64,000 nt of DNA from Nocardioides sp. 1609 (GCF_004522105.1 NZ_SPUJ01000005.1:1-64000), one strand, 5' to 3'; shown: positions 18,099-27,277, numbered from the stretch's first letter. Numbers and translations are program-made. Notes: generated by a model from the sequence alone, not told the origin.

Positions 18099-18740
18099 TC
18101 AGTCCACCAGGCCCGCGCGCTCCTGGGCGGTGTAGGCCGGCATCGGGGCGCCGGCGTCGGTCATCCGCGCCGACCGCATGGCGCGGATCTTCCCGCCCTT
18201 GGTGGCCATCGCCTCGCGGCTGCGACCGCGTCCGTAGGTCAGGGAGTGCTCGGCGGACACGCCGATCGAGGCGCCGACCTCGACGGCGTCCTGGTCGGCT
18301 CCCATGTACATGAAGTCCCAGCCGTACTGCGCCGTCTGCTGCTCCACGAGCGCCTTCACCGCCGGGTGGGTCCACTCCCGGCTGGCGTTCTCGAGGCCGT
18401 CGGTCATGATCGCGACGACGACGGTGCCCGGTCGCTCGCCCTCCGGGAGCGCGGCGAGGCGGGCGCCGGCGTCGTTGACCAGCCGGCCGATGGCGTCGAG
18501 CAGGGCGGTGCTGCCCCGCGGGGCGAGGACCAGCGGGGCGACGTCGGCGACGTCGACGTCGCGGTAGACCTCCTCGTAGACGTTGTCGAACTGGGCCAGG
18601 GTGACCCGGCAGGTGCCCGGCGCGGCGCGCTGCTCGTCGATGAACGCCGCGAACCCGCCCTCGGTGTCGGCCTTGATGGACTGCATCGAGCCGCTCCGGT
18701 CGAGCAGGAAGTACACGTGGGTGAGGGTCTGGTCGGTCAT
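18099..18740 (-). CDS. von Willebrand factor A domain protein
   Basis: A 213-residue cytosolic VWA protein. The metal-ion-dependent adhesion site is complete: DRSGSM from Asp14, the Thr in GSTALLDA, and the Asp in IMTDGLEN. Most of the protein is the VWA fold; the C-terminal ~40 residues are basic with a GRGRSREAMATKGGKIRAMR segment. No secretion signal is present. It follows the HTH-like gene with a 1-nt overlap. Similar actinobacterial proteins are of unknown function. Confidence 0.85.
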   Translation of the reverse strand: MTDQTLTHVYFLLDRSGSMQSIKADTEGGFAAFIDEQRAAPGTCRVTLAQFDNVYEEVYRDVDVADVAPLVLAPRGSTALLDAIGRLVNDAGARLAALPEGERPGTVVVAIMTDGLENASREWTHPAVKALVEQQTAQYGWDFMYMGADQDAVEVGASIGVSAEHSLTYGRGRSREAMATKGGKIRAMRSARMTDAGAPMPAYTAQERAGLVD

Positions 18741-19129
18741 CAGCTGGTTCCCTTCGTCGGTCGGCGGGCCTTGAACCGCATCGGTGCTGCGGGTGGCTTC
18801 GCCGGTGCTGGTGCGCCCGTCTCGGCGTCGTACCGGGCGCGCTCGACGGCAGCGGCGGTGACCCGGCCGTCGTCGTTCGCGTAGGCACCGAGCGCCGCGG
18901 TGCGGGCCAGGCGCGGCCCCACGGCGTTCTCGGACAACCCCGCCCTCATCCCGGCCGAGCGCAGCGACGATCCGCCGCGCACGACCGCCTCGGCCATCGT
19001 CTCGTCGATCAGGCCGGTGAGCCGCTCGGCCGCCTCCCGCAGGTGCGGCAGGGCGGCGTCGGGCTCCAGCCCGGCCGCCGCGTCGAGCGAGGCCCGGACG
19101 TCGTCGAGGGCGCGGGTGTCAGAAGTCAT
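18740..19129 (-). CDS. Helix-turn-helix-like protein upstream of VWA gene
   Basis: A 129-residue protein. The stretch about 50-85 (AEAVVRGGSSLRSAGMRAGLSENAVGPRLARTA) resembles a helix-turn-helix with an AGLSENAVG recognition helix. The C-terminus is Pro/Ala/Lys-rich. I chose the ATG at 19129, right after which (on this strand, upstream) lies a 17-bp dyad; no Shine-Dalgarno is seen, so the mRNA may be leaderless. It overlaps the VWA gene by 1 nt. A regulator of the pair is inferred. Confidence 0.65.
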   Translation of the reverse strand: MTSDTRALDDVRASLDAAAGLEPDAALPHLREAAERLTGLIDETMAEAVVRGGSSLRSAGMRAGLSENAVGPRLARTAALGAYANDDGRVTAAAVERARYDAETGAPAPAKPPAAPMRFKARRPTKGTS

Positions 19130-19130
19130 G

Positions 19131-19147
19131 TGCCGTACGGTACCGCA
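19131..19147. promoter_or_regulatory. 17-bp dyad at start of HTH/VWA operon
   Basis: TGCCGTACGGTACCGCA pairs in the pattern TGCnGTAC-n-GTACnGCA, immediately next to the start codon of the HTH-like gene. It would overlap a leaderless transcription start and is a good candidate for an autoregulatory operator. Confidence 0.45.
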
Positions 19148-19193
19148 CCAACTGCGGATGCGCACCATGTGCGGATCCGCTGTTGCTGCGGCG

Positions 19194-19264
19194 GTGCGGT
19201 AGTCCCGGCTGTTCGGGCCCCTGATCTCGTGGTTCGAGGGCCCAAACGGCCGGGACTACCGCAC
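19194..19264. terminator. Long two-segment hairpin
   Basis: GTGCGGTAGTCCCGGC (19194-19209) is perfectly complementary to 19249-19264. A second inner stem pairs TGTTCGGGCCC with GGGCCCAAACG allowing two changes. The right arm includes the stop codon of the kinase-like gene. The structure would fold very stably and may terminate that gene. Its size and the upstream copy of GCGGTGCGG also fit a mobile repeat (REP-like) element. Confidence 0.65.
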
Positions 19265-19843
19265 CGGGAGGTCGACCACCAGGTCGGCGCGGACGGCGGC
19301 GGCCTCGACCAGGCGGGCGTTGGGCTCGTCGACGCGAGCGACCCAGGCGCGGGCCTCGGCCGGGGACTTGCCGAAGGCGACGTGGCGCGCGACCAGGCGC
19401 TCGAGCCGGACGGCGGGGTCGAGGTGCAGGTGCCAGACGACGTCGATGCGCTCGCGCACCGTGCGCCAGCGGGGCTCGTCGAGGAGCAGGTAGTTGCCCT
19501 CGGTCACCACCAGCCCGGACGACGGCACCGCGATCGCCCCGGCGAGCGGCTGCTCCAGCCCACGGTCGAACGCCGGCGCCACCACCTCGGGCTCGTCCGG
19601 CCCGCCGGCGGCCACCCGGGCCAGGAGGGCGGCGTACCCCTCGGCGTCGAAGGTCTCGGGGGCGCCCTTGCGGTCGAGCAGCCCGCGCCGTACCAGCTCG
19701 ACGTCGGCGTAGTGGAAGCCGTCCATCGGCACGATCCCGGCGCCGGCCCCGGCGGCCAGCGCCGCCGCGAGGGTCGACTTGCCGACGCCGGGGGCACCCG
19801 TCAGACCGAGCAGGCGGACGTCGGGGACGGCCGGGACTTCCAT
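19256..19843 (-). CDS. Uridine-kinase-like nucleoside/sugar kinase
   Basis: A 195-residue P-loop kinase of the PRK/uridine-kinase-like group (similar to YfdG/FrcK-type nucleoside/nucleotide kinase family proteins). The Walker A GAPGVGKST is at about 17-25, PMDGFHYADVEL follows as the substrate/base-binding region, and VVTEGNYLLLDEPRW is the strand typical of this group. The ATG at 19843 is chosen because the residues before it are low complexity. Substrate is unknown. The 3' end is built into the long hairpin. Confidence 0.85.
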   Translation of the reverse strand: MEVPAVPDVRLLGLTGAPGVGKSTLAAALAAGAGAGIVPMDGFHYADVELVRRGLLDRKGAPETFDAEGYAALLARVAAGGPDEPEVVAPAFDRGLEQPLAGAIAVPSSGLVVTEGNYLLLDEPRWRTVRERIDVVWHLHLDPAVRLERLVARHVAFGKSPAEARAWVARVDEPNARLVEAAAVRADLVVDLPVR

Positions 19844-19967
19844 GGCCCCACCGTAGGGGGAGGGCGGAGGCCCGGCACTCGGGTACGAAGGGTGGATGAG
19901 CTCCACCAGGGCAGCAAGGATGAAAGCCGTTCGTCAGGGCGTTGAGTCGGAACTACCCTGGAGGCAT

Positions 19968-21467
19968 ATGACGAACGCACCTGACTTCACCCTCGACGCC
20001 GAGCTCTCCGAGACCGACGACTGGGACGAGACCGAGACCGACGAGTCCGACGACTTCGTGTCGGGCTACGTCGACGAGCCCGACCCGGAGGAGACCGAGC
20101 CCACGGTCGGCGCGATGGAGCTCGCCGAGCGCCACCAGTTGCGTCGCGTGGCGTCGCTGCGCACCGAGCTCGAGGACATCACCGAGGTCGAGTACCGCCA
20201 GCTGCGGCTCGAGCGCGTCGTCCTCGTCGGCGTCTGGACCGACGGCAGCGTCCAGGACGCCGAGAACTCGATGGCCGAGCTCGCCGCGCTCGCCGAGACG
20301 GCCGGCTCCGAGGTGCTCGAGGCGATCTACCAGCGCCGTCAGACGCCCGACCCGGCGACCTACATCGGCCGCGGCAAGGTCGAGGGCCTCGCCGAGATCG
20401 TCGCCGCGACCGGCGCCGACACCGTGATCTGCGACGGCGACCTGGCCCCGAGCCAGCTGCGCAACCTCGAGGACCGCGTCAAGGTCAAGGTCGTCGACCG
20501 GACCGCGCTGATCCTCGACATCTTCGCCCAGCACGCCAAGTCTCGCGAGGGCCAGGCGCAGGTCGAGCTGGCCCAGCTGCAGTACATGAAGCAGCGGCTG
20601 CGCGGCTGGGGCGGCAACCTGTCGCGCCAGGCCGGCGGCCGGGTCGGCGCCGACGGCGGCGGCATCGGCGGTCGTGGTCCCGGTGAGACCAAGATCGAGA
20701 CCGACCGGCGCCGGATCAACGACAAGATCGCCAAGCTGCGCCGCGAGCTCAAGCACATGAAGGGCACCCGCGACACCAAGCGGGCCGACCGGCACCGCCA
20801 CCAGATCCCGTCGGTCGCGATCGCCGGCTACACCAACGCGGGCAAGTCCTCGCTGCTCAACCGGCTCACCGGCGCCGGGGTGCTCGTCGAGGACGCGCTC
20901 TTCGCGACCCTCGACCCGACCACGCGGCGCACGACGACCTCCGACGGCCGCGTCTACACGATGAGCGACACCGTCGGCTTCGTCCGGCACCTGCCGCACC
21001 AGCTCATCGAGGCGTTCCGCTCGACGCTGGAGGAGGTCGCCGACTCCGACCTGATCGTGCACGTCGTCGACGGCTCGCACCCCGACCCGGAGGGCCAGCT
21101 CTCCGCCGTCCGCGCGGTCCTCGCCGACATCGACGCCGCCGGCGTCCGCGAGATCGTCGTCGTCAACAAGGCCGACGCCGCCGACCCGCTCGTGCTGGCG
21201 CGGCTGCGCACGCACGAGCCGCACTCGGTCGTCGTCAGCGCCCGCACCGGGGCGGGCATCGCCGAGGCGCTCGCGATGATCGAGGGCGAGCTGCCCCGCC
21301 CGGGCGTGGAGTTCCACGTGCTGCTGCCCTACGAGCGCGGCGACCTCGTCAACCGGTTGCACCAGCACGGCGAGATCGACGCCATGGAGCACACCGGCGA
21401 GGGCACCGTCGTCCGCGGTCGGGCGAACGCCGACCTCGCGGGCGAGCTCGCTCCCTACGCCGTCTGA
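19968..21467 (+). CDS. hflX: Ribosome-associated GTPase HflX
   Basis: A 499-residue GTPase that splits or rescues stalled ribosomes under stress. An acidic N-terminal tail of ~50 residues precedes the HflX N-domain (YIGRGKVEGLAEIV) and coiled coil with RGPGETKIETDRR. The G domain has G1 GYTNAGKS (287-294), G3 DTVGF and G4 NKAD. A GGAGG precedes the ATG at 19968. It lies in the usual actinobacterial position between dapF and lexA. Confidence 0.96.
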   Translation: MTNAPDFTLDAELSETDDWDETETDESDDFVSGYVDEPDPEETEPTVGAMELAERHQLRRVASLRTELEDITEVEYRQLRLERVVLVGVWTDGSVQDAENSMAELAALAETAGSEVLEAIYQRRQTPDPATYIGRGKVEGLAEIVAATGADTVICDGDLAPSQLRNLEDRVKVKVVDRTALILDIFAQHAKSREGQAQVELAQLQYMKQRLRGWGGNLSRQAGGRVGADGGGIGGRGPGETKIETDRRRINDKIAKLRRELKHMKGTRDTKRADRHRHQIPSVAIAGYTNAGKSSLLNRLTGAGVLVEDALFATLDPTTRRTTTSDGRVYTMSDTVGFVRHLPHQLIEAFRSTLEEVADSDLIVHVVDGSHPDPEGQLSAVRAVLADIDAAGVREIVVVNKADAADPLVLARLRTHEPHSVVVSARTGAGIAEALAMIEGELPRPGVEFHVLLPYERGDLVNRLHQHGEIDAMEHTGEGTVVRGRANADLAGELAPYAV

Positions 21468-21488
21468 GGCACGCGGCGCCACGTCGTG

Positions 21489-21521
21489 GCCGCGCGGCCG
21501 GGGGAGACCCGGCCGCGCGGC
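21489..21521. terminator. 14-bp stem hairpin after hflX
   Basis: GCCGCGCGGCCGGG at 21489-21502 pairs perfectly with 21508-21521 around a 5-nt loop. It lies between convergent hflX and the Tat-exported sugar-isomerase-like gene and can serve both. Confidence 0.8.
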
Positions 21522-21530
21522 GACACCTCC

Positions 21531-22508
21531 CTAGAAGGTGAGGTGGTCGAGGTAGCAGCGCCCGACGGCCGCCGACGTCAGCGGCGACACGTCGGGGGTG
21601 TCGTTCTCGACGATGTACTCGTCGACACGGTGGCGGCGGAAGATCCGCGCGAAGTCGACGACACCGGTGCCGAGGTCGCTCATGTCGCCCGTGGCCTCGT
21701 CGCGGTCCTTCACGTGGAACTGCAGCACCTTCTGCGGCGCGGCCCGGAGCGTGTCGATGACGAACTGGTCGGGGTCGCTCTGACCGGTCTGGACGCCGCC
21801 GGTGTAGACCCAGTACAGGTCGGCCTCCAGGTGCACCAGACGCGGGTCGAGGCGGTCGGTGAGGACCTCCCACGGCGTGAGGCCGCCCCCGAGGTCGATC
21901 GTGAACTCGTGGGCGTGGTTGTGGTAGCCGTACTTGAGGCCGTACCGCTTGGCCTGGCGGGCCTCGTTGTTCATCTGGTCGGCCCACTTCTGCCAGTCAG
22001 ACAAGCTGTTGGAGTTCAGGTAGGGCACGTTGATGTAGGTCTGGCGCAGGGTGGCGGCGTTCTGGAGCTTGGTCTGCAGCTCGGCCGGAGTCGCGCTGAT
22101 CCCGTCGTGGCTCGACGTCGCGGAGATGCCGAGACCCTTGAGGAAGGCGCGCAGCTGCACCGCCGTGCGGCCGTAGTAGCCGGCCAGCTCGACGCGGGTG
22201 TAGCCGTACTGCGAGAGCCGGGTGAGCACCGTGTCGAAGCCGGGCGTGCCACCCAGGGCGGCGCGCAGCGTGTAGAGCTGGATGCTGATCCGGTCCGTCG
22301 GCACCTGGCGGCCACCGTGGCCGCCGTCGTGGCCGTGTCCGTGGCGGCCCGCCTGCAGCGCCGGGGCAGCCACGGCGGTGCCACCCAGGGTGCCGAGGCC
22401 GACGGCCCCGGCTCCGACTGCGGCACCGCGGAGCATCTGACGTCGCGAGCTTCCTCGCTCGGCCAGCGAGCGCCGGAGCGCCTCCTCGCCGTTGAACCCG
22501 AAGCACAT
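21531..22508 (-). CDS. Tat-exported xylose-isomerase-like TIM-barrel protein
   Basis: A 325-residue AP-endonuclease-2/xylose-isomerase-like TIM barrel. The N-terminus contains a twin-arginine signal (SSRRQMLRGAAVGAGAVGLG) at about 19-40 and a His/Gly-rich linker after it. Barrel motifs with metal-binding residues are visible in YGYHNHAHEF, HLEADLYWVYTGG and VLQFHVKDRD. Such secreted proteins act on sugars, inositol or similar, but the substrate is unknown. An AGGAG lies 7 nt before the ATG at 22508. Confidence 0.88.
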   Translation of the reverse strand: MCFGFNGEEALRRSLAERGSSRRQMLRGAAVGAGAVGLGTLGGTAVAAPALQAGRHGHGHDGGHGGRQVPTDRISIQLYTLRAALGGTPGFDTVLTRLSQYGYTRVELAGYYGRTAVQLRAFLKGLGISATSSHDGISATPAELQTKLQNAATLRQTYINVPYLNSNSLSDWQKWADQMNNEARQAKRYGLKYGYHNHAHEFTIDLGGGLTPWEVLTDRLDPRLVHLEADLYWVYTGGVQTGQSDPDQFVIDTLRAAPQKVLQFHVKDRDEATGDMSDLGTGVVDFARIFRRHRVDEYIVENDTPDVSPLTSAAVGRCYLDHLTF

Positions 22509-22587
22509 GGTGATCTCCTGTCGTCGTGGAGCCTGTATAGACCTGTTGCGCCACTGTGGCACCGGTCACTCGCTTCTGTCGAGGGCT

Positions 22588-22618
22588 GTTCAAAAGAATT
22601 AAGATGCTTGCCTGAAAT
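22588..22618. promoter_or_regulatory. AT-rich segment, candidate promoter
   Basis: The 193-bp gap between the divergent TIM-barrel and helicase genes contains an unusually AT-rich stretch with TAAGAT at 22600-22605 on the plus strand. It may hold the promoter for one or both genes. A GCCAC-T-GTGGC dyad lies near 22550-22560. Neither assignment is firm. Confidence 0.3.
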
Positions 22619-22701
22619 GGCGGGCTCCTCGATCTCCGGGGCCGTCCACAGGTGGGCCGGGCGGTCGGACACGTGTCGGCGACCGTCGTTAGGGTGCTCG
22701 G

Positions 22702-24687
22702 GTGCCGAGAACCCCTGCGCCCGCCGTCCGCGAGGTGCTCGAGCGTGCCGTCACGGCCCTGGGCGGGAGCGAGCGGGAGGGGCAGGTCGCGATGGCCGAG
22801 GCGGTCTCCGCCTCGTTGTCGGGCGAGGCGCACCTGCTCGTGCAGGCCGGCACCGGCACCGGCAAGTCGCTGGCCTACCTCGTGCCGGCGCTGGTGCACG
22901 ACAAGCGGGTCGTGGTGGCCACCGCGACGCTCGCCCTGCAGCACCAGCTGGTCGAGCGTGACCTGCCGCGGCTGATCGACGCCGTCCAGGGCGTCGAGGG
23001 TCTCGACACGTCGTACGCCGTGCTCAAGGGACGCTCCAACTACGCCTGCCTGCACCGCATCCGCGAGGGCGTCCCCGACGACCAGGGCGTGCTCGTCGAC
23101 GTCCCGCAGGGCTCGATGGCCAGCAAGGTGCTCGAGCTGCGGTCGTGGGCCGAGAAGGAGGCGGAGTCCCGGGGCTCCGGGGAGCGCGACAGCGCGCCGC
23201 GGCACACCGACCGGGAGTGGCGCCAGGTCAGCGTGGGCCACCGCGACTGCCTGGGCGCGAGCAAGTGCCCCTTCGGCCAGGAGTGCTTCGTCGAGGTCGC
23301 ACGCGAGAAGGCGCACCGCTCGCACCTGGTGATCACCAACCACTCCCTGCTCGCGATCGACGCGATCGAGGGCGTCCCGATGATCCCCGACTACGACGTC
23401 GCGGTCATCGACGAGGCCCACGAGCTCGTCGCCCGGGTCACCCAGGCGGCGACCGACGAGCTCAGCGCGCCCGACGTCGAGCGCGCCGCCCGCCGTTCAC
23501 AGCGCCACGTCGAGGGTCCCGAGGCCGACGACCTCGCCGACGCCGCCGACGCGCTGCGCGACGCGATGACCGAGGCCCGGCCCGGTCGCTTCGAGACGGT
23601 GCCGGCCGACCTGTCCGACGCCCTCGAGCTGGTGCGCGACGCCGCGCGAGCCTGTCTCTCCGCCTACCCCAAGGCCCAGAGCGGCGGCGGCGACGAGCCC
23701 GACGCCGGCATGACCCAGGCGCGCGGCACCGTCCAGGAGGTCTTCGCCCACGCCGAGCGGATGGCGGCCGGCTCCGACGGCGACGTCCTGTGGCTCACCG
23801 AGGGGGGCGAACGGATCCCGCCGCGGCTCTGCGTCGCGCCGCTCCAGGTGTGGGGACCGATGCGCGACAAGCTGCTCTCCGACAAGACCGTGGTGATGAC
23901 CTCGGCCACCCTGATGCTCGGCGGCGACTTCGCCTCGGTCGCCACCAGCGTCGGCCTCAAGCCCGGCGAGCGCGCCCACGACGACGCCACCCCCGAGCGC
24001 ACCGACACCGTGCTGCCGTGGGTCGGGCTCGACGTCGGCTCGCCGTTCGACTACGGCAAGCAGGCGATCCTCTACGTCGCCCGGCACCTGCCCCCGCCGG
24101 GTCGCGACGGCCTGGTCCAGGCTCAGCTCGACGAGATCGTCGAGCTGGTCGACGCCGCCGAGGGTCGCACCCTCGGGCTCTTCTCGAGCCGGCGCGCGGC
24201 CGAGACGGCCGCCGAGGAGGTGCGCACCCGGCTGCCGCACCTGACCACCCTGGCCCAGGGCGACGCCCAGCTGCCCGAGCTCGCGGCCCAGTTCGTGGGC
24301 GACCCGCACACCTGCCTGTTCGGCACGCTCAGCCTGTGGCAGGGCATCGACGTGCCCGGCGAGACCTGCCAGCTGGTCCTCATCGACCGGATCCCGTTCC
24401 CGCGCCCCGACGACCCCTTGATGAGCGCGCGTCAGAAGGCAGCCGACCGCGCCGGCGGCAACGGCTTCATGCAGGTCGCGGCCACGCACGCCGCGCTGCT
24501 GCTGGCGCAGGGCGCCGGCCGGCTGATCCGCACCACGACCGACCGCGGCGTCGTCGCCGTCCTCGACCCGCGCCTGGCCACCGCCCGCTACGGCAGCTTC
24601 CTCAAGGCGAGCCTGCCGCCGATGTGGACCACCTCCGACCCGGCCGTGGTGCGCAAGGCCCTCGCCCGCCTCGCCGTCTCGGGGTGA
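22702..24687 (+). CDS. dinG: DinG/XPD-like ATP-dependent DNA helicase
   Basis: A 661-residue superfamily 2 iron-sulfur helicase. The Walker A AGTGTGKS is at 49-56, with the DEAH box in AVIDEAHEL, motif III-like MTSATLM, and motif VI QGAGRLIRTTTDRG. Four cysteines that can bind a 4Fe-4S cluster lie in YACLHR and RDCLGASKCPFGQEC. The GTG at 22702 gives an N-terminus typical of actinobacterial homologues found upstream of lexA. It probably acts in repair or resolution of unusual DNA structures. Confidence 0.92.
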   Translation: MPRTPAPAVREVLERAVTALGGSEREGQVAMAEAVSASLSGEAHLLVQAGTGTGKSLAYLVPALVHDKRVVVATATLALQHQLVERDLPRLIDAVQGVEGLDTSYAVLKGRSNYACLHRIREGVPDDQGVLVDVPQGSMASKVLELRSWAEKEAESRGSGERDSAPRHTDREWRQVSVGHRDCLGASKCPFGQECFVEVAREKAHRSHLVITNHSLLAIDAIEGVPMIPDYDVAVIDEAHELVARVTQAATDELSAPDVERAARRSQRHVEGPEADDLADAADALRDAMTEARPGRFETVPADLSDALELVRDAARACLSAYPKAQSGGGDEPDAGMTQARGTVQEVFAHAERMAAGSDGDVLWLTEGGERIPPRLCVAPLQVWGPMRDKLLSDKTVVMTSATLMLGGDFASVATSVGLKPGERAHDDATPERTDTVLPWVGLDVGSPFDYGKQAILYVARHLPPPGRDGLVQAQLDEIVELVDAAEGRTLGLFSSRRAAETAAEEVRTRLPHLTTLAQGDAQLPELAAQFVGDPHTCLFGTLSLWQGIDVPGETCQLVLIDRIPFPRPDDPLMSARQKAADRAGGNGFMQVAATHAALLLAQGAGRLIRTTTDRGVVAVLDPRLATARYGSFLKASLPPMWTTSDPAVVRKALARLAVSG

Positions 24688-24751
24688 GCCCGGCGCGCCT
24701 CGGCCGGTCCCCGGCCGGGCCCGTCGCCGACATGTGGGAGCCGGAGTGCGA

Positions 24752-24788
24752 GACGCCCACCCCGCCGTGGTCCGGCGGGGTGGGCGTC
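24752..24788. terminator. 16-bp perfect hairpin between convergent genes
   Basis: GACGCCCACCCCGCCG pairs perfectly across a TGGTC loop. It sits between the helicase gene and the convergent metalloprotease gene, and should act as a bidirectional terminator. Confidence 0.85.
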
Positions 24789-24807
24789 GAGCGGGCGTGG
24801 CGTCAGC

Positions 24808-26403
24808 TCAGCGCTTGACCGCCCGCGCGGTGAACTGCTGCGCCGCGTTGTCGTCGCGCGGGCGGCCCTGGCAGGAGAAGTAGCTCTCCTGCCAGCACTT
24901 GAACCGGCCGCTGCCGTTGACGAGGGTGACCTCGACGTTGGCGACCTTCTTGGAGCTGAAGGGCACGGCCTTGGCGCCGTTGCCCTGCTTGTTGAGCTTG
25001 ACCCTGACCGTGCGCACCTTGCCGGAGCGCAGTGTCGTGGTGACCAGCGCGAAGGCACCGGTCGCCTTCGGGCTCAGGTCGAAGGCCAGGCGGACCTTGG
25101 CCTTCTTCGTGGCCAGACGCCGGGGCGTCAGTCGCGTGGTGCGGGTGGTGAGGTGGTCGAGGCGGACCTTGACCGTGCGCGCCTTGCCGGCCGACAGCGT
25201 GATCCGGCCGGCCGGGGCCTTCGGGTAGCGGTTGGCCGCACCCTCGTCGTAGGCCCGACCCGGACGACGGTTGGCGACGGCGTAGGCACCGAGCATGGCC
25301 GCGCCCGAGGTCCGCTTCTTCTTCAGGACCGTGTTGACGGCCTTCCAGGAGTACTGGTCGGGGCCACCGGGGCCGCCGTCGGCCTTGGTGAAGACGTCGA
25401 GCACGAGCCGCGGCAGGAAGCCCTTCTTCTCCGGGAACCTCTCGGTGAGGAAGCGGAAGAAGCTCCAGGTGCCGTAGTGGAACCCGGTGGACGAGTCGAA
25501 CGTGTCGAGGGGGGTGCCCGGCGAGCGGAGCTGGCTGCTGCGCAGGTACTGGAGGTTGTCGTCGACGCCGTCGTAGAGCTCGTCCTCGACCCACGCCGCG
25601 GTGGCCTCGAGGAGCCAGGAGTCCTCGTAGCGGTCGTAGGCGTACTGGATGGCGTGGAAGTACTCGTGCGCGGCGGTGACCTGGAGGTTCTCGGTCGGGG
25701 TGTTCGTCGGGAACTCCGAGGCGCTGTAGTCGTTGTCGAGGACGCAGTAGGCCCAGCGGTCCCAGCGCTGCGTGCTCTGGCTCGGGTCGTCGGAGGTGCA
25801 GTAGCCGTAGAGGCCGTTGACGCCGATGTTGCCGAGGTAGACGTCGGGCAGGGCGTTGCCGCCGAGCGAGCCGTCGCTCTTCACGGCGCGGTAGCCGGAG
25901 GTCAGGAAGGCCTGCTGCACGCTGGTGAGCGTGTTGACCGCCGTGGTGACGTACTCCGGGGTCGAGGCGTGCTGGCCGCTGGTGACGTAGTGGACGCACA
26001 GGGTCGTGGTGCAGACCGGGGTCTCCTCCTCGACGTTCCCGTAGTCGAGGTAGCCGTCGCCGTTGGAGCTCGTCGGACGCCTCATCAGCGCGTCGGCGGC
26101 CTCGCGCTCGGCGTCGGTGAGGTCGGCGCGGGTGTTGGCGAGGTCGCGCAGCACCATCGTGGCGTCGCGGCCCGCGGCGCCGTCGTCGCGGATGCTCTCC
26201 GCGCGGCGCAGCGCGGTGGAGGCCTCGCGGGCGGACGGGTCGGCCGCCGTGGCCTGCTTGGAGTCGGTGTCACCCGAGGGGACCCGGGCCACCGACGGGC
26301 TCGCCAGGGCCGCGAGCATGCCGATCAGCAGGGCGCCGACGGCGCCCAGCACGACCAGCGCGCGGACGCTGGCCTGGGGTCGGGGACGAGTGCGCAAGCG
26401 CAT
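24808..26403 (-). CDS. Secreted MXAN_6640-type putative metalloprotease
   Basis: A 531-residue exported protein. The signal peptide covers about residues 1-40. The catalytic region has the zinc-binding HEYFH in TAAHEYFHAIQYAYD, followed by WLLEATAAWVEDE, as in the MXAN_6640 family of putative gluzincins. The C-terminal ~150 residues are Lys/Arg/Thr-rich beta-type repeats (KARTVKVRLDHL, KVRTVRVKLNKQG) that may bind cell wall or polymers. The ATG at 26403 has a GGAG just upstream. Substrate unknown. Confidence 0.85.
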   Translation of the reverse strand: MRLRTRPRPQASVRALVVLGAVGALLIGMLAALASPSVARVPSGDTDSKQATAADPSAREASTALRRAESIRDDGAAGRDATMVLRDLANTRADLTDAEREAADALMRRPTSSNGDGYLDYGNVEEETPVCTTTLCVHYVTSGQHASTPEYVTTAVNTLTSVQQAFLTSGYRAVKSDGSLGGNALPDVYLGNIGVNGLYGYCTSDDPSQSTQRWDRWAYCVLDNDYSASEFPTNTPTENLQVTAAHEYFHAIQYAYDRYEDSWLLEATAAWVEDELYDGVDDNLQYLRSSQLRSPGTPLDTFDSSTGFHYGTWSFFRFLTERFPEKKGFLPRLVLDVFTKADGGPGGPDQYSWKAVNTVLKKKRTSGAAMLGAYAVANRRPGRAYDEGAANRYPKAPAGRITLSAGKARTVKVRLDHLTTRTTRLTPRRLATKKAKVRLAFDLSPKATGAFALVTTTLRSGKVRTVRVKLNKQGNGAKAVPFSSKKVANVEVTLVNGSGRFKCWQESYFSCQGRPRDDNAAQQFTARAVKR

Positions 26404-26480
26404 GGAGGCTCCGTTCGTGAGTGGGGCCACAACCTAACCCGGGGCACCGACAGTTGCCGAGCCGCCGAGGCGGGCACGAC

Positions 26481-26515
26481 GAGACCGCCACCGGCGTGGT
26501 GCCGGTGGCGGTCTC
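26481..26515. terminator. 15-bp perfect hairpin after lexA
   Basis: GAGACCGCCACCGGC at 26481-26495 pairs perfectly with 26501-26515 around GTGGT. It lies 34 bp downstream of the lexA stop and is the likely lexA terminator. Confidence 0.8.
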
Positions 26516-26548
26516 GGAGTCGTGCGCGGCCCTGCGGGCGGGCGAGCG

Positions 26549-27277
26549 TCAGACCTTGCGGAGCACCGCGGTGACGATGCCGAGGATCGAGGCGTGGGTG
26601 CCGTCGATCGGGTCGAACGCCGGGTTGTGCGGCAGCAGCCAGACCTGGCCGTCCTTGCGCTGGAACGTCTTGACCGTCGCCTCGCCGTCGATCATCGCCG
26701 CGACGATGTCGCCGTTCTCGGCGGTCTGCGCCTGGCGGACGACGACGTAGTCGCCGCTGCAGATGGCGGCCTCGATCATCGACTCGCCGGAGACCTCCAG
26801 CATGAACAGCTGTCCGTCACCGACCAGCTGGCGGGGGAGCGGGAACACGTCGTCGTAGGTCTGCTCGGCGAGGATCGGACCGCCGGCCGCGATCCGCCCC
26901 AGGAGCGGGACGTTCGTGGGCGGCGGAGCGGTGTCGCCGATGCCGGTCTCGTCGACCGAGGAGTCGTCGCTGCTGCCCAGGGAGCGCCGCGCGGCCATCA
27001 CCTCGGGCAGGAACACCTCGAGGGCCCGCGGGCGGTTGGGGTCGCGCTTGATGAACCCCTTCTGCTCCAGCGTGCGCAGCTGGTGGGCCACGCTCGAGGT
27101 GCTGGTGAGCCCGACGGACTCGCCGATCTCGCGCATGCTCGGCGGGTAGCCGCGCATCTCGATGCTGTCCTTGATGGTGGCCAGGACCCGCTGCTGGCGC
27201 GGGGTCAGGCCGGTCGCGTCGGCGGGACCGTCCGGGAGCTCGGTGATCTTCGGGGTGCCAGTGCGTGTCCGGGGCAT
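26549..27277 (-). CDS. lexA: SOS repressor LexA
   Basis: A 242-residue repressor-protease controlling the DNA-damage response. The winged helix lies at about 24-90 ([25 protein letters not shown]). The self-cleavage bond is Ala131-Gly132 in IAAGGPI. The catalytic dyad is Ser166 (SGESM) and Lys203 (ATVKTF). The linker carries extra acidic residues, as in other actinobacterial LexAs. An SOS box is 32 bp upstream, so the gene should be autoregulated. Confidence 0.97.
   Translation of the reverse strand: MPRTRTGTPKITELPDGPADATGLTPRQQRVLATIKDSIEMRGYPPSMREIGESVGLTSTSSVAHQLRTLEQKGFIKRDPNRPRALEVFLPEVMAARRSLGSSDDSSVDETGIGDTAPPPTNVPLLGRIAAGGPILAEQTYDDVFPLPRQLVGDGQLFMLEVSGESMIEAAICSGDYVVVRQAQTAENGDIVAAMIDGEATVKTFQRKDGQVWLLPHNPAFDPIDGTHASILGIVTAVLRKV

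Noticed and set aside
25153..26574. 473-codon plus-strand frame opposite the MXAN_6640-like gene
   Set aside because: It is a Val/Arg/Gly-rich shadow frame; the minus strand has a signal peptide and HEYFH motif.
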